The notes beneath the pieces were generated by a model that saw only the letters and a list, made by a program, of their open reading frames with translations, was not told the origin of the DNA and searched no databases. A DNA stretch of 64,000 bases. It comes from JBEIGE01 sp040382055. GTDB lineage: Bacteria > Pseudomonadota > Gammaproteobacteria > Burkholderiales > Burkholderiaceae_C. Positions within the stretch are counted from its first letter, which is position 1; every line of letters starts with the position of its first letter. Below are positions 52,502 through 62,981 of this stretch, in pieces. A program made the translations under genes and the position numbers. The stretch is from contig JBEIGE010000001.1 in NCBI GenBank assembly GCA_040382055.1, positions 1 to 64,000 of the forward strand, written 5' to 3'.

Positions 52502-54505
52502 TTAAGTGACATCGGTCGCAGGAAGGGTAAAGGAAAATTGTGTCCCGTTCTGAGAATCCGATGTGAAGTTCAGAACCCCACCATGCTGCTCGACAACGGT
52601 TCGGCACAGGCTGAGCCCCAAACCCATGCCCTCCGTCTTGGTCGTAAAGAAGGGGGTGAACAATTGGCTGGCGACTTCCGATGGGATGCCCCTGCCCTGA
52701 TCGGTCACTGAAAAAGCGATCCAGCGCGATTGTTCTGCTGGTGCCGACCGAACCAGAATCTCCAGAATACGCGGATGGATCTGCGCATTGTCCATGGCCT
52801 GCATGCCGTTGCGCGCCAGGTTCAGCAGCACCTGCTCCACCATGGTTCTGTCGCAAAGCAACTTGGGTAAACCAGGCTCGATTCGAATCCGGACGTCGAC
52901 CAACAATTTACGAGCCTGTAAATTGACCAACGGCAAAACCGCATCCATCAGGGCCTGCGCAGAAACTGCCTCACGGGCCTGGTCTCGACGGCGTACAAAA
53001 TCATGCACGCTCTTGATCACCTTTCCTGCGCGTTCTGCCTGTTCACTGATGCGTTTAAGGGCCAGCGCAAGTTGTGCCTCAATGTGGCCGGCATCTTGCA
53101 GCAAGTTAAGTGACCCCGTGGCATAGCTGGCAATGGCCGCCAGCGGCTGGTTGAGTTCATGGCTCAACAGGGAAGCCATTTCACCTACCGTAGCCAGCCT
53201 GGCTGTCGCCTGCAGACGCTCGGTGCTGGCACGGGACAACTCCTCTACCCGTCGCTGCTCTCGAATATCAAGAAAGGCGCTCATCCAGCCGGTCTGTTCA
53301 CCCTGTGCATTGATCAGCGGCGCTTCAATGATGAGAACCGGGAAGCGCGAACCATCCTTGTGCATGAAGACCGACTCGAAACCCTCCCGGGGTGGAGAGT
53401 TTCCTGCCAACCGGATGGCTTGGCGCTGTTGATACTCCTGAGCCAATTCGGGTGGCCAATAAGGTGCATTGACGCTTTGGCCAAGCAATTCCTCTGCAGA
53501 GAAACCGACCATCTGGCAGAAGGCCGGGTTGACGTAGGTGATGCGTCCTCCCAGGTCACGGGCGCGCAAGCCGGTGACCAATGAGTCTTCCATGGCCTTG
53601 CGAAATGCCAGGGCATCGGCCAGATCGCTCTCGGCCTTGAGTCTGCGCCGCACATCACGGCCCAATAAAAAGAGAATAGTGACGATAGCGATCGTCATGG
53701 CCGTCACCAGGGCTGTGAGAACATTTGGGAACAGTTCCGGTGCGCCTCGCCAACTGTCCATCCGAATCACATAAGTCGCACCCGGAAGGTCCAGCAACTG
53801 CTGGCTTGTAAATACACGGCTATTACGGCCGTTGGAACCACTAACTGCCAGACGGGTTCCATCACCTTCTGTGAAAGATACCTGCTGGTTGCGTTTGAGA
53901 TTCTGCCCCACCAGCTCATCGAGAACATAAGGAAGGGCATAGGTTGCCACAACAAATCCGGATTGCCTGTCCGCAGACACCCAGGGCAGGCAAAGCTCCA
54001 TGACTTCAAGCCCCAAGCCATTACTTAGTGGAACAAAAAAACTGCTCGAATAGGCCGGTCCACTGACTCTGCGGGCGCTGGTGCAGGCTTGAGTCACCTC
54101 TGCAAGAACACTTTCACGCGCCAGCCGGTCGAATACTGGAGAACGAAAAGGCGTGTCGGCACTTGCCTGAATCTGCAGCCCCGCATCCCGCCACTCAATG
54201 CGAACCAGTTCACGATGCTCGCGCAGAAAAGCGGCAGCATCCATCGACCAGGATGCCGGCGTCGGTTCGCTGAACTGCAATGCCTGAAAGCTCTGGACAT
54301 TGCGGGTCAGCGCCACGCGGATATCGCCCACCGCTTGTGCGGTATCGCGCTCCAGTTGGCTTTGTACCTGACTGCTTTCGTACCGGCCCGCCAACCAAAT
54401 GAGAATGACAAGAAGCGCGACCACCAACAGGGTGAGTGAAGACCACAAAATCCGCCGTCGCCAGAATGGCGCAAACCGCTCAGTGCCAAACTGGCCGACG
54501 CTCAC
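52502..54505 (-). CDS. PAS-domain sensor histidine kinase
   Basis: A 667-residue membrane sensor kinase (GTG at 54505, which overlaps the upstream stop as GTGA); an ATG at 54544 would give 680. Two membrane segments bracket a periplasmic domain of about 230 residues, then come a PAS domain ('LRARDLGGRITYVNPAFCQMVGFSAEELLGQ'), PAC ('MSAFLDIREQRRVEELSRAST'), a HisKA core with 'SLLSHELNQPLAAIASYATGSLNLL' (His near residue 448), and an ATPase domain with 'VLLNLARNGMQAMDNA', 'VTDQGRGIP' and 'GMGLGLSLCRTVVEQHGG'. It resembles DctB/FixL-type kinases. The ligand of the periplasmic domain is unknown. Confidence 0.92.
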   Translation of the reverse strand: MSVGQFGTERFAPFWRRRILWSSLTLLVVALLVILIWLAGRYESSQVQSQLERDTAQAVGDIRVALTRNVQSFQALQFSEPTPASWSMDAAAFLREHRELVRIEWRDAGLQIQASADTPFRSPVFDRLARESVLAEVTQACTSARRVSGPAYSSSFFVPLSNGLGLEVMELCLPWVSADRQSGFVVATYALPYVLDELVGQNLKRNQQVSFTEGDGTRLAVSGSNGRNSRVFTSQQLLDLPGATYVIRMDSWRGAPELFPNVLTALVTAMTIAIVTILFLLGRDVRRRLKAESDLADALAFRKAMEDSLVTGLRARDLGGRITYVNPAFCQMVGFSAEELLGQSVNAPYWPPELAQEYQQRQAIRLAGNSPPREGFESVFMHKDGSRFPVLIIEAPLINAQGEQTGWMSAFLDIREQRRVEELSRASTERLQATARLATVGEMASLLSHELNQPLAAIASYATGSLNLLQDAGHIEAQLALALKRISEQAERAGKVIKSVHDFVRRRDQAREAVSAQALMDAVLPLVNLQARKLLVDVRIRIEPGLPKLLCDRTMVEQVLLNLARNGMQAMDNAQIHPRILEILVRSAPAEQSRWIAFSVTDQGRGIPSEVASQLFTPFFTTKTEGMGLGLSLCRTVVEQHGGVLNFTSDSQNGTQFSFTLPATDVT

Positions 54506-55347
54506 AACACCCGATGTATCAGGGCTGGAAGTGAAGTTCGGCATTCTTGAACCATTGCAAAATCGATGTCGCCACTGACAACGGCAGGCCCTTGGTCGTG
54601 CTGAGAAAGAACCCGCCCCCAAGGATCTGCCAGCAACGTGTGGCCCCATGTGCGCCGCCCGTTTTCATGCAGGCCGCCTTGGGCTGCAGCGATCACGTAA
54701 CTCAGGTTTTCTACCGCACGGCTGCGCAACAACAACTCCCAATGCGCCTGTCCTGTGGTATGGGTAAAGGCACTTGGAACCAGAATCAGGTCCACACCCT
54801 GACTGGCATAGGCCCGGTAGAGCTCAGGAAAACGAAGGTCGTAACAGACACTGAGTCCTACCCGCCAGCGATGTCCATCTTTGGAGGGTAGCTCAAAGGT
54901 GACGGGCTGCGAACCCGGCATCAATACCCGTGATTCATCGTAACTTTCACGCCCATTGTCATAACGGAACAGGTGAATTTTGTCGTAACGCGCAATGCAT
55001 TGACCCTCAGGCGAATACACCAGTGTCGAATTAAAAACCCGATTGTTCTCAAGAGGGTGGTGGGGCTGTTCGTCTTGCCTGCCGGTTGAAAGTGGAAGCG
55101 TTCCACCCACAAGCCAAAGGCCCAAGGTGCGCGCTGAATCAGACAGGAAAGCCTGAATCGGCCCGTGACCCCAAGGTTCACGGATGGCCAACTTGTCCTG
55201 ATCGCGCTGACCCAACAGGCAGAAGTATTCGGGTAAAACAGCCAGCTCGGCCCCCTCCCGTGCGGCCCGGGTCAGCAAGTCATGCGCCACCTCCAGATTG
55301 TGCTGAAGGCTAACCCCGGAGACCATCTGGATAGCTGCAACTTTCAT
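54502..55347 (-). CDS. Carbon-nitrogen hydrolase family amidase (nitrilase superfamily)
   Basis: A 281-residue nitrilase-fold protein. The catalytic Glu-Lys-Cys are in 'ELAVLPEYFCLLG', 'YDKIHLFRYD' and 'GLSVCYDLRFPELYRA'. The pattern matches the Nit1/Nit2 omega-amidase or deaminated-glutathione amidase group, which hydrolyses amides such as deaminated glutathione. It overlaps the upstream yhdP stop by four bases and the sensor kinase GTG by four, so yhdP, this gene, the kinase and the regulator form one minus-strand unit. Substrate is inferred from the family. Confidence 0.92.
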   Translation of the reverse strand: MKVAAIQMVSGVSLQHNLEVAHDLLTRAAREGAELAVLPEYFCLLGQRDQDKLAIREPWGHGPIQAFLSDSARTLGLWLVGGTLPLSTGRQDEQPHHPLENNRVFNSTLVYSPEGQCIARYDKIHLFRYDNGRESYDESRVLMPGSQPVTFELPSKDGHRWRVGLSVCYDLRFPELYRAYASQGVDLILVPSAFTHTTGQAHWELLLRSRAVENLSYVIAAAQGGLHENGRRTWGHTLLADPWGRVLSQHDQGPAVVSGDIDFAMVQECRTSLPALIHRVL

Positions 55348-58300
55348 TTTTTACCCTCTCCTTTTGTATCCGCTTTCACATCCGACCTGGTGTCTATCCG
55401 GGTTACCTTCGGGTCAGCCCAGCTACCCTCAATTAAAAACTCCTGGGTAGCCGACGCCATCAGCGGCCGACGCAAAAAAAGTTGCGCCAGAAATGATCCC
55501 ACGCCTACGGTTGGATTGATCCAGGTCGCAATCAGGGAAGCGGTGCCGGCGTTGATTTCGGGAACCACCACTACCTTGAGGTTCTGGGTTTCACGTGCGA
55601 TATCGGCACGCCCATCCATCATTACTACTGCGTTCACACCTTTCATCTGCAAGTTGTTGGTCATTGCAATGCCTTGCTCTACCCCGACATCGCCCCGGAC
55701 GAAATCAAACGAGAATCCCTCGCTAAAAACATCGCGGAAATCCAGCGATAACCTTCTGGGCAATGCCTGCAAACTTAAAACGCCGAACAGTTTGGCAATG
55801 CCAGGATCGGCCTTCAGAAACTGTCCGTTTTCAACGTTCACCAAAAAAGACCCGCCAAGCGTGGGATAGTCCAGGGACATCGGAGAGCCTAGCCAGGCGA
55901 TTTGCCCCTCCATCGTGCCCTTACCCTTGCGAATGACATCTTTCATGCCGAAACGAGCCAGCAATTCCCCCGCATCAGCAATGTCAAGTTTGAAATTCAT
56001 GACGGTCCTGCGTCGGTCACTCACTGCTCCGGCAGCGGCTCTTGGAACCAAGGTACCACGCTCATTAAGATAGGCCCAGTTACCGGTGGCCGAAAACACG
56101 GCTTCGGGCGTAATGACATTGAACTTATTGAGACGCCATTCGCGGACTACGTTATTGCGTGGCGAAGAATCCTGACCGCGATTGACCGCCTCGATTTCCA
56201 CGCGACCCATTTTTTTCCCCCGCAACTCCATGTCATCGACCACGATGTCAAGCGCGGGGATTGAGGTGGGCTGTTCATCCAAAAAAGACTCCACATCTTT
56301 TTCAGAAGCTTGACCTAGCGAGAGCCTGGTCAAACGGGCAAACAATTGACCAGCATTGTTCGGGGAGGGCTGCCTGAACTCCATATAGCCGCTAAGCTCC
56401 CTGGCATCCAGATTCGCACGCCAAACGAGATCATTGCGCGTGACTCCAACCACCAGCTGGCTGAGCGTTCGCCCGCTGAGCGTCAACTCTTTGGCGCGCA
56501 AGGCCAGGCTGGTCGGGACATACTGACTCACATGCAGTTGACTTGTACCCTTTCCACCAGATTCAGGCAACAAAGAGGCCCAAGCATCAAGGTCTACCTT
56601 GTCAACGTTGATGTTCGCAGCCACGCCTTGCGCTGGCGCTGGCGCTGATTCAGTTGGCGACAAGCCCAAAGCAATGCCTCCACGCAACACTCGGGGCTCA
56701 ACCCCTGAGACGTCCCGCGCATAACTGACGCTGACCAAGGAGCCGAGGTCAAGCTTGATCTGATCTTGAAGCGCACGCTGAACCTGCCCGGGAGTCGTTA
56801 TGGGCTGCTCCCGGGTCACCAGGGTCTCCAAGCGAAGTGGCAACGTCGTATCTGCGGCTTTATTCAATGGCGCCGGCAAGTTCAGGGCCAGCCCCTGGAG
56901 ATTACTCATCAACAGGATCTCCGGCAAGCCGTGCTTGAGTCCGACCACGGCTGAATAACTTGTGCCCCCACTGGTACGCTGCGCCAGCCGGGCCACAGAA
57001 TCAAGCTCTGTGGCCTGCTTGAGTCCGTCGGAAGTGACATTGCCCTGAATATGCAGGGCGGGATAAGGCTGAATACGCGCCAACACTGCAGTCCCACTTA
57101 CGGGGGGGACAGGTATCGTACCGCCATCTGCACGCATGTCTCCGCCTAGCATGCGCGCTTGCAGGGCACTGAGAGCAAACCCCTTTTCGTTGAAATAAAG
57201 CGTTCCTCGCGCTTTGTAAATACGGGGAAATTCAGGTGACACCTGAAGATCACTGTTCGTCAGGACAACCCGACCCTGTGCGGTCGTATTCTCCGTAGTT
57301 GCAATCGGAACGGCCAGGCTGAACTGATAGTCGGCAGAACCGCTAACTGTGGTTTTTGCAAAGACATTGCCAATCAAATTCCCCAAAGGCGAACCATTCA
57401 CTACCGTCGAAACCAGTTCCGAGAGCGGACCACGTGCGTCTGCATTAACCCGAACTGTTGCATCACGCATGAAATCTGCAATTGAGGCGTCTGCCCGCGT
57501 GATGCGCAGTCCGGGCGCTCCTGCAATCCGGGCAGTGATTTCCTTGATCTGCAGCTTGTTTCTGTCAATCAGCAAATCGCCGCTGACCTGGCTCAGGACT
57601 GGCCATGGAAGGGTTGATGCCGGATCTAGGCTACGCGGAACAGGGGTGAAGGCCAGATTTTTGACCGAGGCTGAAATCCGAAATTCGCCTTGTTTCGGGT
57701 CTTTGAAGGGCATGTTGTCAAGGTTGCCCTTGACTTTGAACTTGACGGCACTGACTTCACCCTGGAGCAGCGACATGCGCAGGTAATCACGGGTCGGAGT
57801 ATCGATGATGACAGGCAAGTACCTGTAGATACGGTTTGCCTGGCCCCGGCTCAGGCTTCCTTGCAAATCCAGCTGACCCAGGCTGGGCATGGCAGCCATA
57901 TGGTCTGCACTTTGCCATTTCAGTTGTGCTTCACCCGCTGTATCTGCATTGCTGAATTTGATATTGGGCATTTGAACTGCGATGCGTTTGTCATCGGTTT
58001 GCCAACGGATATCGGATGAAAGTTGACTCACGGGCATGACAGACTCGTCAAACAAGCCCGGAAGTTCAAGATGTCCGTCCTGAATCATCAGACTGGCTCG
58101 CCCTGCCGACCTGGATAGCTCAAAGTCGATTGTCGCGCCTCGAATTCCCGGGGAAAGCATCTGCACACGCGCTGGCTTTATGCCTGCACTCATCGTCTCA
58201 GTTCTGGCAGCCAGCTCGAGTTGACTCACGCGGCCCTTAATCTCAAATTGATCCACGCTATTCAGTGGCCCTTGCCAGCTCGCATCAAGGCGCTCGATGG

Positions 58301-59486
58301 TGCCCTTGGGCTGGTATGCCGCGAGAATTTCCTGTTGGGCTTGCGCTATCTCGATCCGACTTGCAATCATTGACAAGGCCGTCAGATCAAGTCTGTCTGC
58401 ACTCAATTGCCCACGCTCAGGTGAGCTGCCTTGGGCCGGAATTTTTGAAAACCGGATGTTACCCCCGGGCCAGCGTCGGCCATCTGACATTTCGAACTGC
58501 AAGTCCCGGGTTGTCACCTCAATGCCAGCGTTGAGATCGCGCAATGACACTCGACCCGACAAGACGGGCAGGACCAGCGGCTTGAGCTCGGGTTTGAGCC
58601 GGATCTCCATCTTGCTCAAAGATACATCTGCCGTGGTTGCGGTTATCGCACCTCGGTTGACATCCAGCCAAGCCCGAATGGCCCCGTGACCCTGGGTAAT
58701 CTGGGACCCCAAATCCGTGTAAGGTCTGAGTTGAGACAGGTTCACGCTGTCAAATACCGTGTAAATTTGCCCTTCCCAATCGCGCCATTTACCCGGGTGG
58801 GCTGATAAAAACGGCTGCCTGAAGTCAGCCATCAGGGAAAATCTTTCGCCCCAGGCAGTGGGGGGGCTGGCATGCAAGCGCAGCGTGTGGTTGCGGGCCT
58901 TGTTACGAATCACCAAATTCACGGCGTCAAGTTTCAGCGGCGCCTGTTGACGAAGCTCGTCCTTCCAGATGAGCGACCCTTGATGGATCACGAACTCGTT
59001 CTGGGAGAAAAACCAATCGCTGGCATGCGCAGAAAGGCTCTGCGGATTTGAAGAATCCAGGCCGGCAATAAAAATCTCGCCATTCGCATTACGCCTGACT
59101 TCCAACTCGGGTCTGTCGATGTAAAGCTGCTCAAAGCCCTTATTCCAGAGCGAGCGGGGTGATAGCGAAGCGAGCACACGGGGCAGACGTAAAACCTCTA
59201 GCCCCTGAGGGTCCAGCAAAATGACATCCGTCACTTCCAAGGAAGGAAAAATGCCTTTTGACTCTGCGCTGATTGAGCCAATTTTGACGGGAATACCCAG
59301 TAGCTGGCTGGCCTGAGTCTCAATAAATGGGCGAAATTCACTGATTCGCGGCACAATGAGTGCGTGAATCGAGAACCAGCCAAAAATGAATAAAAACCAG
59401 GCTACAAGCAGCAACACCAATAAGGCACGCACAGTCTGCGCGAAAAGCTTCAGCAAGGTTGAGGGTGCGGGTGGCGTTACAACCAT
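55344..59486 (-). CDS. yhdP: YhdP family AsmA-like inner-membrane protein
   Basis: A 1380-residue protein with one N-terminal membrane helix (VRALLVLLLVAWFLFIFGWFSIHAL) followed by a long beta-rich AsmA/repeating-groove domain in the periplasm. The conserved N-terminus 'PRISEFRPFIETQASQLLGIPVKIGSISAESKGIFPSLEVTDVILLDPQG' and the C-terminal 'DMRGGIDRAQIARETQNL'-like segment (here 'MMDGRADIARETQNLKVVVVPEINAGTASLIATWINPTVGVGSFLAQLFLRRPL') identify the YhdP/TIGR02099 family. Such proteins move phospholipid between inner and outer membranes. It is divergent from glnE over 27 bases. Length is in the range of the family (about 1270-1400). Confidence 0.93.
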   Translation of the reverse strand: MVVTPPAPSTLLKLFAQTVRALLVLLLVAWFLFIFGWFSIHALIVPRISEFRPFIETQASQLLGIPVKIGSISAESKGIFPSLEVTDVILLDPQGLEVLRLPRVLASLSPRSLWNKGFEQLYIDRPELEVRRNANGEIFIAGLDSSNPQSLSAHASDWFFSQNEFVIHQGSLIWKDELRQQAPLKLDAVNLVIRNKARNHTLRLHASPPTAWGERFSLMADFRQPFLSAHPGKWRDWEGQIYTVFDSVNLSQLRPYTDLGSQITQGHGAIRAWLDVNRGAITATTADVSLSKMEIRLKPELKPLVLPVLSGRVSLRDLNAGIEVTTRDLQFEMSDGRRWPGGNIRFSKIPAQGSSPERGQLSADRLDLTALSMIASRIEIAQAQQEILAAYQPKGTIERLDASWQGPLNSVDQFEIKGRVSQLELAARTETMSAGIKPARVQMLSPGIRGATIDFELSRSAGRASLMIQDGHLELPGLFDESVMPVSQLSSDIRWQTDDKRIAVQMPNIKFSNADTAGEAQLKWQSADHMAAMPSLGQLDLQGSLSRGQANRIYRYLPVIIDTPTRDYLRMSLLQGEVSAVKFKVKGNLDNMPFKDPKQGEFRISASVKNLAFTPVPRSLDPASTLPWPVLSQVSGDLLIDRNKLQIKEITARIAGAPGLRITRADASIADFMRDATVRVNADARGPLSELVSTVVNGSPLGNLIGNVFAKTTVSGSADYQFSLAVPIATTENTTAQGRVVLTNSDLQVSPEFPRIYKARGTLYFNEKGFALSALQARMLGGDMRADGGTIPVPPVSGTAVLARIQPYPALHIQGNVTSDGLKQATELDSVARLAQRTSGGTSYSAVVGLKHGLPEILLMSNLQGLALNLPAPLNKAADTTLPLRLETLVTREQPITTPGQVQRALQDQIKLDLGSLVSVSYARDVSGVEPRVLRGGIALGLSPTESAPAPAQGVAANINVDKVDLDAWASLLPESGGKGTSQLHVSQYVPTSLALRAKELTLSGRTLSQLVVGVTRNDLVWRANLDARELSGYMEFRQPSPNNAGQLFARLTRLSLGQASEKDVESFLDEQPTSIPALDIVVDDMELRGKKMGRVEIEAVNRGQDSSPRNNVVREWRLNKFNVITPEAVFSATGNWAYLNERGTLVPRAAAGAVSDRRRTVMNFKLDIADAGELLARFGMKDVIRKGKGTMEGQIAWLGSPMSLDYPTLGGSFLVNVENGQFLKADPGIAKLFGVLSLQALPRRLSLDFRDVFSEGFSFDFVRGDVGVEQGIAMTNNLQMKGVNAVVMMDGRADIARETQNLKVVVVPEINAGTASLIATWINPTVGVGSFLAQLFLRRPLMASATQEFLIEGSWADPKVTRIDTRSDVKADTKGEGKK

Positions 59487-59513
59487 TTTGATAATTTAAA
59501 TTTGCAGGGCATT

Positions 59514-62261
59514 ATGACCCCCGTCAGCGCCAACCCCTTGCCACCGTACGCGCTGGCAGTCTCACCATTGTCTGACCTCTCCCGTTTTGCGCAACGGGTA
59601 AGACGACGCTACCGCGACCAAATGCACCTGTTGCCCGATGGCTTACCTGACAGACAAAGCATGGAGGTCGCACTTCAGGCTCTCATTGAAGATACCCATG
59701 ATGTTGGCGCAGCGCTCAGAGCACTTCGGCAATTGGTGATTGAACGCTTGGTGGTTCTGGACTGCGATAACCATTCTTCGCTCGATCATGTAACCAGCGC
59801 CATGACCCACCTGGCCGAGTTTTCGCTGGACACCGCTTGCGCTCAAGCAGTGAGCATGACCGAATCAAATCATGGCATGGCACTCAATGCGCGTGGCGAA
59901 CCAGCCATGTTCTGGGTTCTCGGGATGGGCAAGCTGGGCGCGCGGGAACTTAACGTCTCCAGCGACATTGATCTTATTTATGTCTATGACCAAGAGGGTG
60001 AGACTGCCGGTCGCCCGGATGGGCGTGGGCAGATTTCAAACCAGGAGTTTTACTCCAAGGTTGTTCGTGCTGTTTACAGAATGATCGGCGAAACAACTGA
60101 ACACGGTTTTGTGTTTCGCGTTGATCTAGCCCTTAGGCCAAATGGAAATTCCGGACCTGCAGTGGTCTCGCTAGGGGCATTGGAAGAGTATTTTCATGTA
60201 CAGGGCCGGGAATGGGAGCGGTTTGCCTGGCTTAAAAGCAGGGTTGTCGCCCCTGCTGAGCGACGAACGGATGGCTCAGCGATCGCGCTGAGAAATACCG
60301 TTGTTGCATTTGTCTTTCGACGCTATCTCGACTACGGTGTGTTCGATGCATTGCGGATTCTGCACCGGCAGATCCGTGAGCATGCGGCCAAGCGAAGTGC
60401 TGGACACCCTGAACGCGCCAACGATGTCAAGCTCTCACGCGGCGGAATTCGGGAAATCGAATTTACAGTTCAGTTACTTCAAGTGGTTCGCGGCGGGCAA
60501 TTCCCTGAACTGCGCACCCGCCCGACCTTAAATGCCCTTAAAAGACTGGCACGTGCTGGTTTGATGCCCGAGCAGACCGCGCAAACCCTGGCCGACGCGT
60601 ATGTGTTTTTACGCCGGGTAGAGCATCGAATCCAATACCTGGATGACCAGCAGACCCACCTTTTGCCTACCAACGATGGCGACTTGAACTGGATCGCTCA
60701 CACGCTCGGTTTCTCCCATCTGGGGCCGTTTTTATCGCACCTGGACGCGCATCGTGAGGCTGTCGCCCAGGAGTTTGACAAACTGCTGGGCGGCTATACC
60801 GAGCATGAGTGCAAAGGATGTCTGAACGGGCAAAAAAGCATACCGGTTGAGCCTGATTTTGACCAGCTTGTATTGTCATTACCCGAGTCTTTCCGTTTGC
60901 GTGTTCAAGCCTGGCGCGATCACCCGCGTGTGCAGGCCCTGCGTGAGGTTTCCAGGTCGCGCCTGATACGGCTTGTGGCGCGAACGGCGCTTTGGCTCAA
61001 GGAAGGCACCGTCACCGAAATTGCAGCGGTTCGCCTCGTCGACTGGATGGAGCCCTTGATGCGGCGGGAAAGCTACATTGCACTTTTGCTGGAGCGGCCC
61101 AATGCCCACGCGCGTCTCTTGAGGCTGCTTGGTGCGGCAAAATGGCCAGCCCGGTATTTGCTTCAACACCCCGGCGTCATTGACGAGCTCGCCAGTGCTG
61201 ACATGCTGAACGAACGGTTTGTTCCCACCGATTTCGAGCGTGAATTGGAGTTCAGGCGTTCAGCTTTGCAGTCAGCCGGGGACGACGATGACGAGTCCCT
61301 GCTCAACCTGTTGCGACGGGCACACCATGCAGAGGTTTTCCGGACTTTGGCACGGGATCTGGAGAGGGCCATCACGGTCGAGCAGGTGGCCGATGACCTC
61401 AGCTCACTGGCCGAAACCGTTCTGCGCATCACCTGCCGATGGTGCTGGGAGCGCTTGAAGCGCCGACATCGCGAGTCGCATCAGTTCGCGATCATTGCCT
61501 ATGGCAAGCTCGGAGGCAAGGAATTGGGCTATGGCAGCGATCTGGATATTGTCTTTGTTTATGAAGACGAAGACGAACAAGCCTCAGAGGTTTATGCCAA
61601 CCTGGTACGCAAGCTGATTAATTGGCTAACAGTCAAAACCGGGGAAGGCGATCTTTATGAGATTGACACCGCCCTTAGACCCAACGGCAACTCCGGTTTG
61701 CTGGTGACCAGCTTCTCGGCCTATGCCAACTATCAGCAACAGCGCGGGAGTAACACCGCCTGGACGTGGGAACATCAAGCCATGACCCGCGCACGTTTTG
61801 TGCTGGGTAGTGATGCGTTGCGTGAGCGTTTTGACCAGATACGAGCTGGCGTTATTACGGCACCGCGTAATCCCCTGAAGCTTGCCGATGAAATCAAATC
61901 CATGCGCCTCAAAGTTGCACAAGCCCACCCGGTCAGCGCAAGCCTGTTCGACGTCAAGCACAGCCCCGGGGGCATGGTGGACGTTGAGTTTGTTGTTCAG
62001 TTCCTGGTACTTTCGCAGGCCAATACGCATCCCCAGTTAGTCTCTAACATTGGAAATATTGCCCTTTTGAAGGCGGCTGAATCCCAAGGTTTGCTGCCGA
62101 CATCTGTTGGTGAAGCCGCTGCTTCGGCTTACAGGGAGCTACGACGCGTTCAGCATCTCGCACGTCTCAATGAAGAGCCTACTCAAGTGGATTTTTCAGT
62201 GCTGCAAACTGAGCGGCAGGCAGTGCTGAACCTGTGGCACGCCGTCTTCGGCCCGTTGTAA
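59514..62261 (+). CDS. glnE: Bifunctional glutamine synthetase adenylyltransferase/deadenylase
   Basis: A 915-residue regulator of glutamine synthetase that adds or removes AMP from GlnA in response to PII. Both nucleotidyltransferase domains are intact: 'GMGKLGARELNVSSDIDLIYVYD' near residue 138 (deadenylase) and 'AYGKLGGKELGYGSDLDIVFVYED' near residue 662 (adenylyltransferase), each with the catalytic Asp pair. 'LALRPNGNSGPAVVSL' and 'ALRPNGNSGLLVTSF' follow. The ATG at 59514 is preceded by AGGG; a TTG at 59502 in the same frame is an unlikely alternative. Confidence 0.96.
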   Translation: MTPVSANPLPPYALAVSPLSDLSRFAQRVRRRYRDQMHLLPDGLPDRQSMEVALQALIEDTHDVGAALRALRQLVIERLVVLDCDNHSSLDHVTSAMTHLAEFSLDTACAQAVSMTESNHGMALNARGEPAMFWVLGMGKLGARELNVSSDIDLIYVYDQEGETAGRPDGRGQISNQEFYSKVVRAVYRMIGETTEHGFVFRVDLALRPNGNSGPAVVSLGALEEYFHVQGREWERFAWLKSRVVAPAERRTDGSAIALRNTVVAFVFRRYLDYGVFDALRILHRQIREHAAKRSAGHPERANDVKLSRGGIREIEFTVQLLQVVRGGQFPELRTRPTLNALKRLARAGLMPEQTAQTLADAYVFLRRVEHRIQYLDDQQTHLLPTNDGDLNWIAHTLGFSHLGPFLSHLDAHREAVAQEFDKLLGGYTEHECKGCLNGQKSIPVEPDFDQLVLSLPESFRLRVQAWRDHPRVQALREVSRSRLIRLVARTALWLKEGTVTEIAAVRLVDWMEPLMRRESYIALLLERPNAHARLLRLLGAAKWPARYLLQHPGVIDELASADMLNERFVPTDFERELEFRRSALQSAGDDDDESLLNLLRRAHHAEVFRTLARDLERAITVEQVADDLSSLAETVLRITCRWCWERLKRRHRESHQFAIIAYGKLGGKELGYGSDLDIVFVYEDEDEQASEVYANLVRKLINWLTVKTGEGDLYEIDTALRPNGNSGLLVTSFSAYANYQQQRGSNTAWTWEHQAMTRARFVLGSDALRERFDQIRAGVITAPRNPLKLADEIKSMRLKVAQAHPVSASLFDVKHSPGGMVDVEFVVQFLVLSQANTHPQLVSNIGNIALLKAAESQGLLPTSVGEAAASAYRELRRVQHLARLNEEPTQVDFSVLQTERQAVLNLWHAVFGPL

Positions 62262-62321
62262 AAACTGGTGTTTCTTTGACAATACAAGCTGGGCAGCCGA
62301 GCGCTAGTCTTGGCCAGCCAT

Positions 62322-62825
62322 TCAGGAAGACCCGGCACGTATTTTTTGTACCAGCGCGGTTGTTGAATACCCCGTCACAAAAGGTAAGGCCAAAGCCCGC
62401 CCGCCCCAGGTTTGCACCAGCCGGGTTTCAGGCAAGCTTTGCATGTCGTAGTCGCCGCCTTTGACCAGAAGATCCGGCCGGATCTCAGCGATCAGTGTGA
62501 TGGGGGTGTCTTCATCAAACCAGGTCACAAGGTCGACTGACCCCTGGGCCGCCATCATGACGGCTCGATCATCTTCATTGTTGAGGGGGCGTTCCGGGCC
62601 TTTACCCAACCTGCGTGCCGAGGCGTCCGTGTTGAGGGCGACCACCAGGCTTGCGCCCAGCGCACGTGCCTGCGCCAGATAGATGGCGTGGCCGCGGTGC
62701 ATGACATCAAATACGCCATTGGTGAACACCAGGGGCCTGGGCATGCTGGCAATTCGCAATAACAACGAAGATCGGTCGCAACGTTTGTTAAGAAAATCCG
62801 GCGGGGCGTAGGAAAGGGTATTCAT
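62322..62825 (-). CDS. rfaE2: D-glycero-beta-D-manno-heptose 1-phosphate adenylyltransferase (RfaE2)
   Basis: A 167-residue nucleotidyltransferase of the cytidylyltransferase fold. The active-site segments 'VFTNGVFDVMHRGHAIYLAQARALGASLVVALNTDASARRLGKGPERPLNNEDDRAVMMAAQ' and 'IRPDLLVKGGDYD' match the C-terminal domain of HldE, which makes ADP-heptose for the lipopolysaccharide core. As a separate protein it is the split RfaE2 form used by betaproteobacteria, with the kinase partner encoded elsewhere. It is convergent with glnE, with 60 bases between. The longer N-terminus (about 28 residues) before 'MPRPLVFTNG' may not be used. Confidence 0.92.
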   Translation of the reverse strand: MNTLSYAPPDFLNKRCDRSSLLLRIASMPRPLVFTNGVFDVMHRGHAIYLAQARALGASLVVALNTDASARRLGKGPERPLNNEDDRAVMMAAQGSVDLVTWFDEDTPITLIAEIRPDLLVKGGDYDMQSLPETRLVQTWGGRALALPFVTGYSTTALVQKIRAGSS

Positions 62826-62981
62826 GGCCGAAATCCTAGCAGGGCAAGGCCTGAGTAATAATTCAAGTCACATATCCAGCCGGTCAAGCGGAGTTTTAAT
62901 GCTTAGAAGCAATGGGGAGTCACCCACCAATTGTCATGATTTTCGCCGGCGGTTTGGGACATAATCTAAATCAATTCAAAT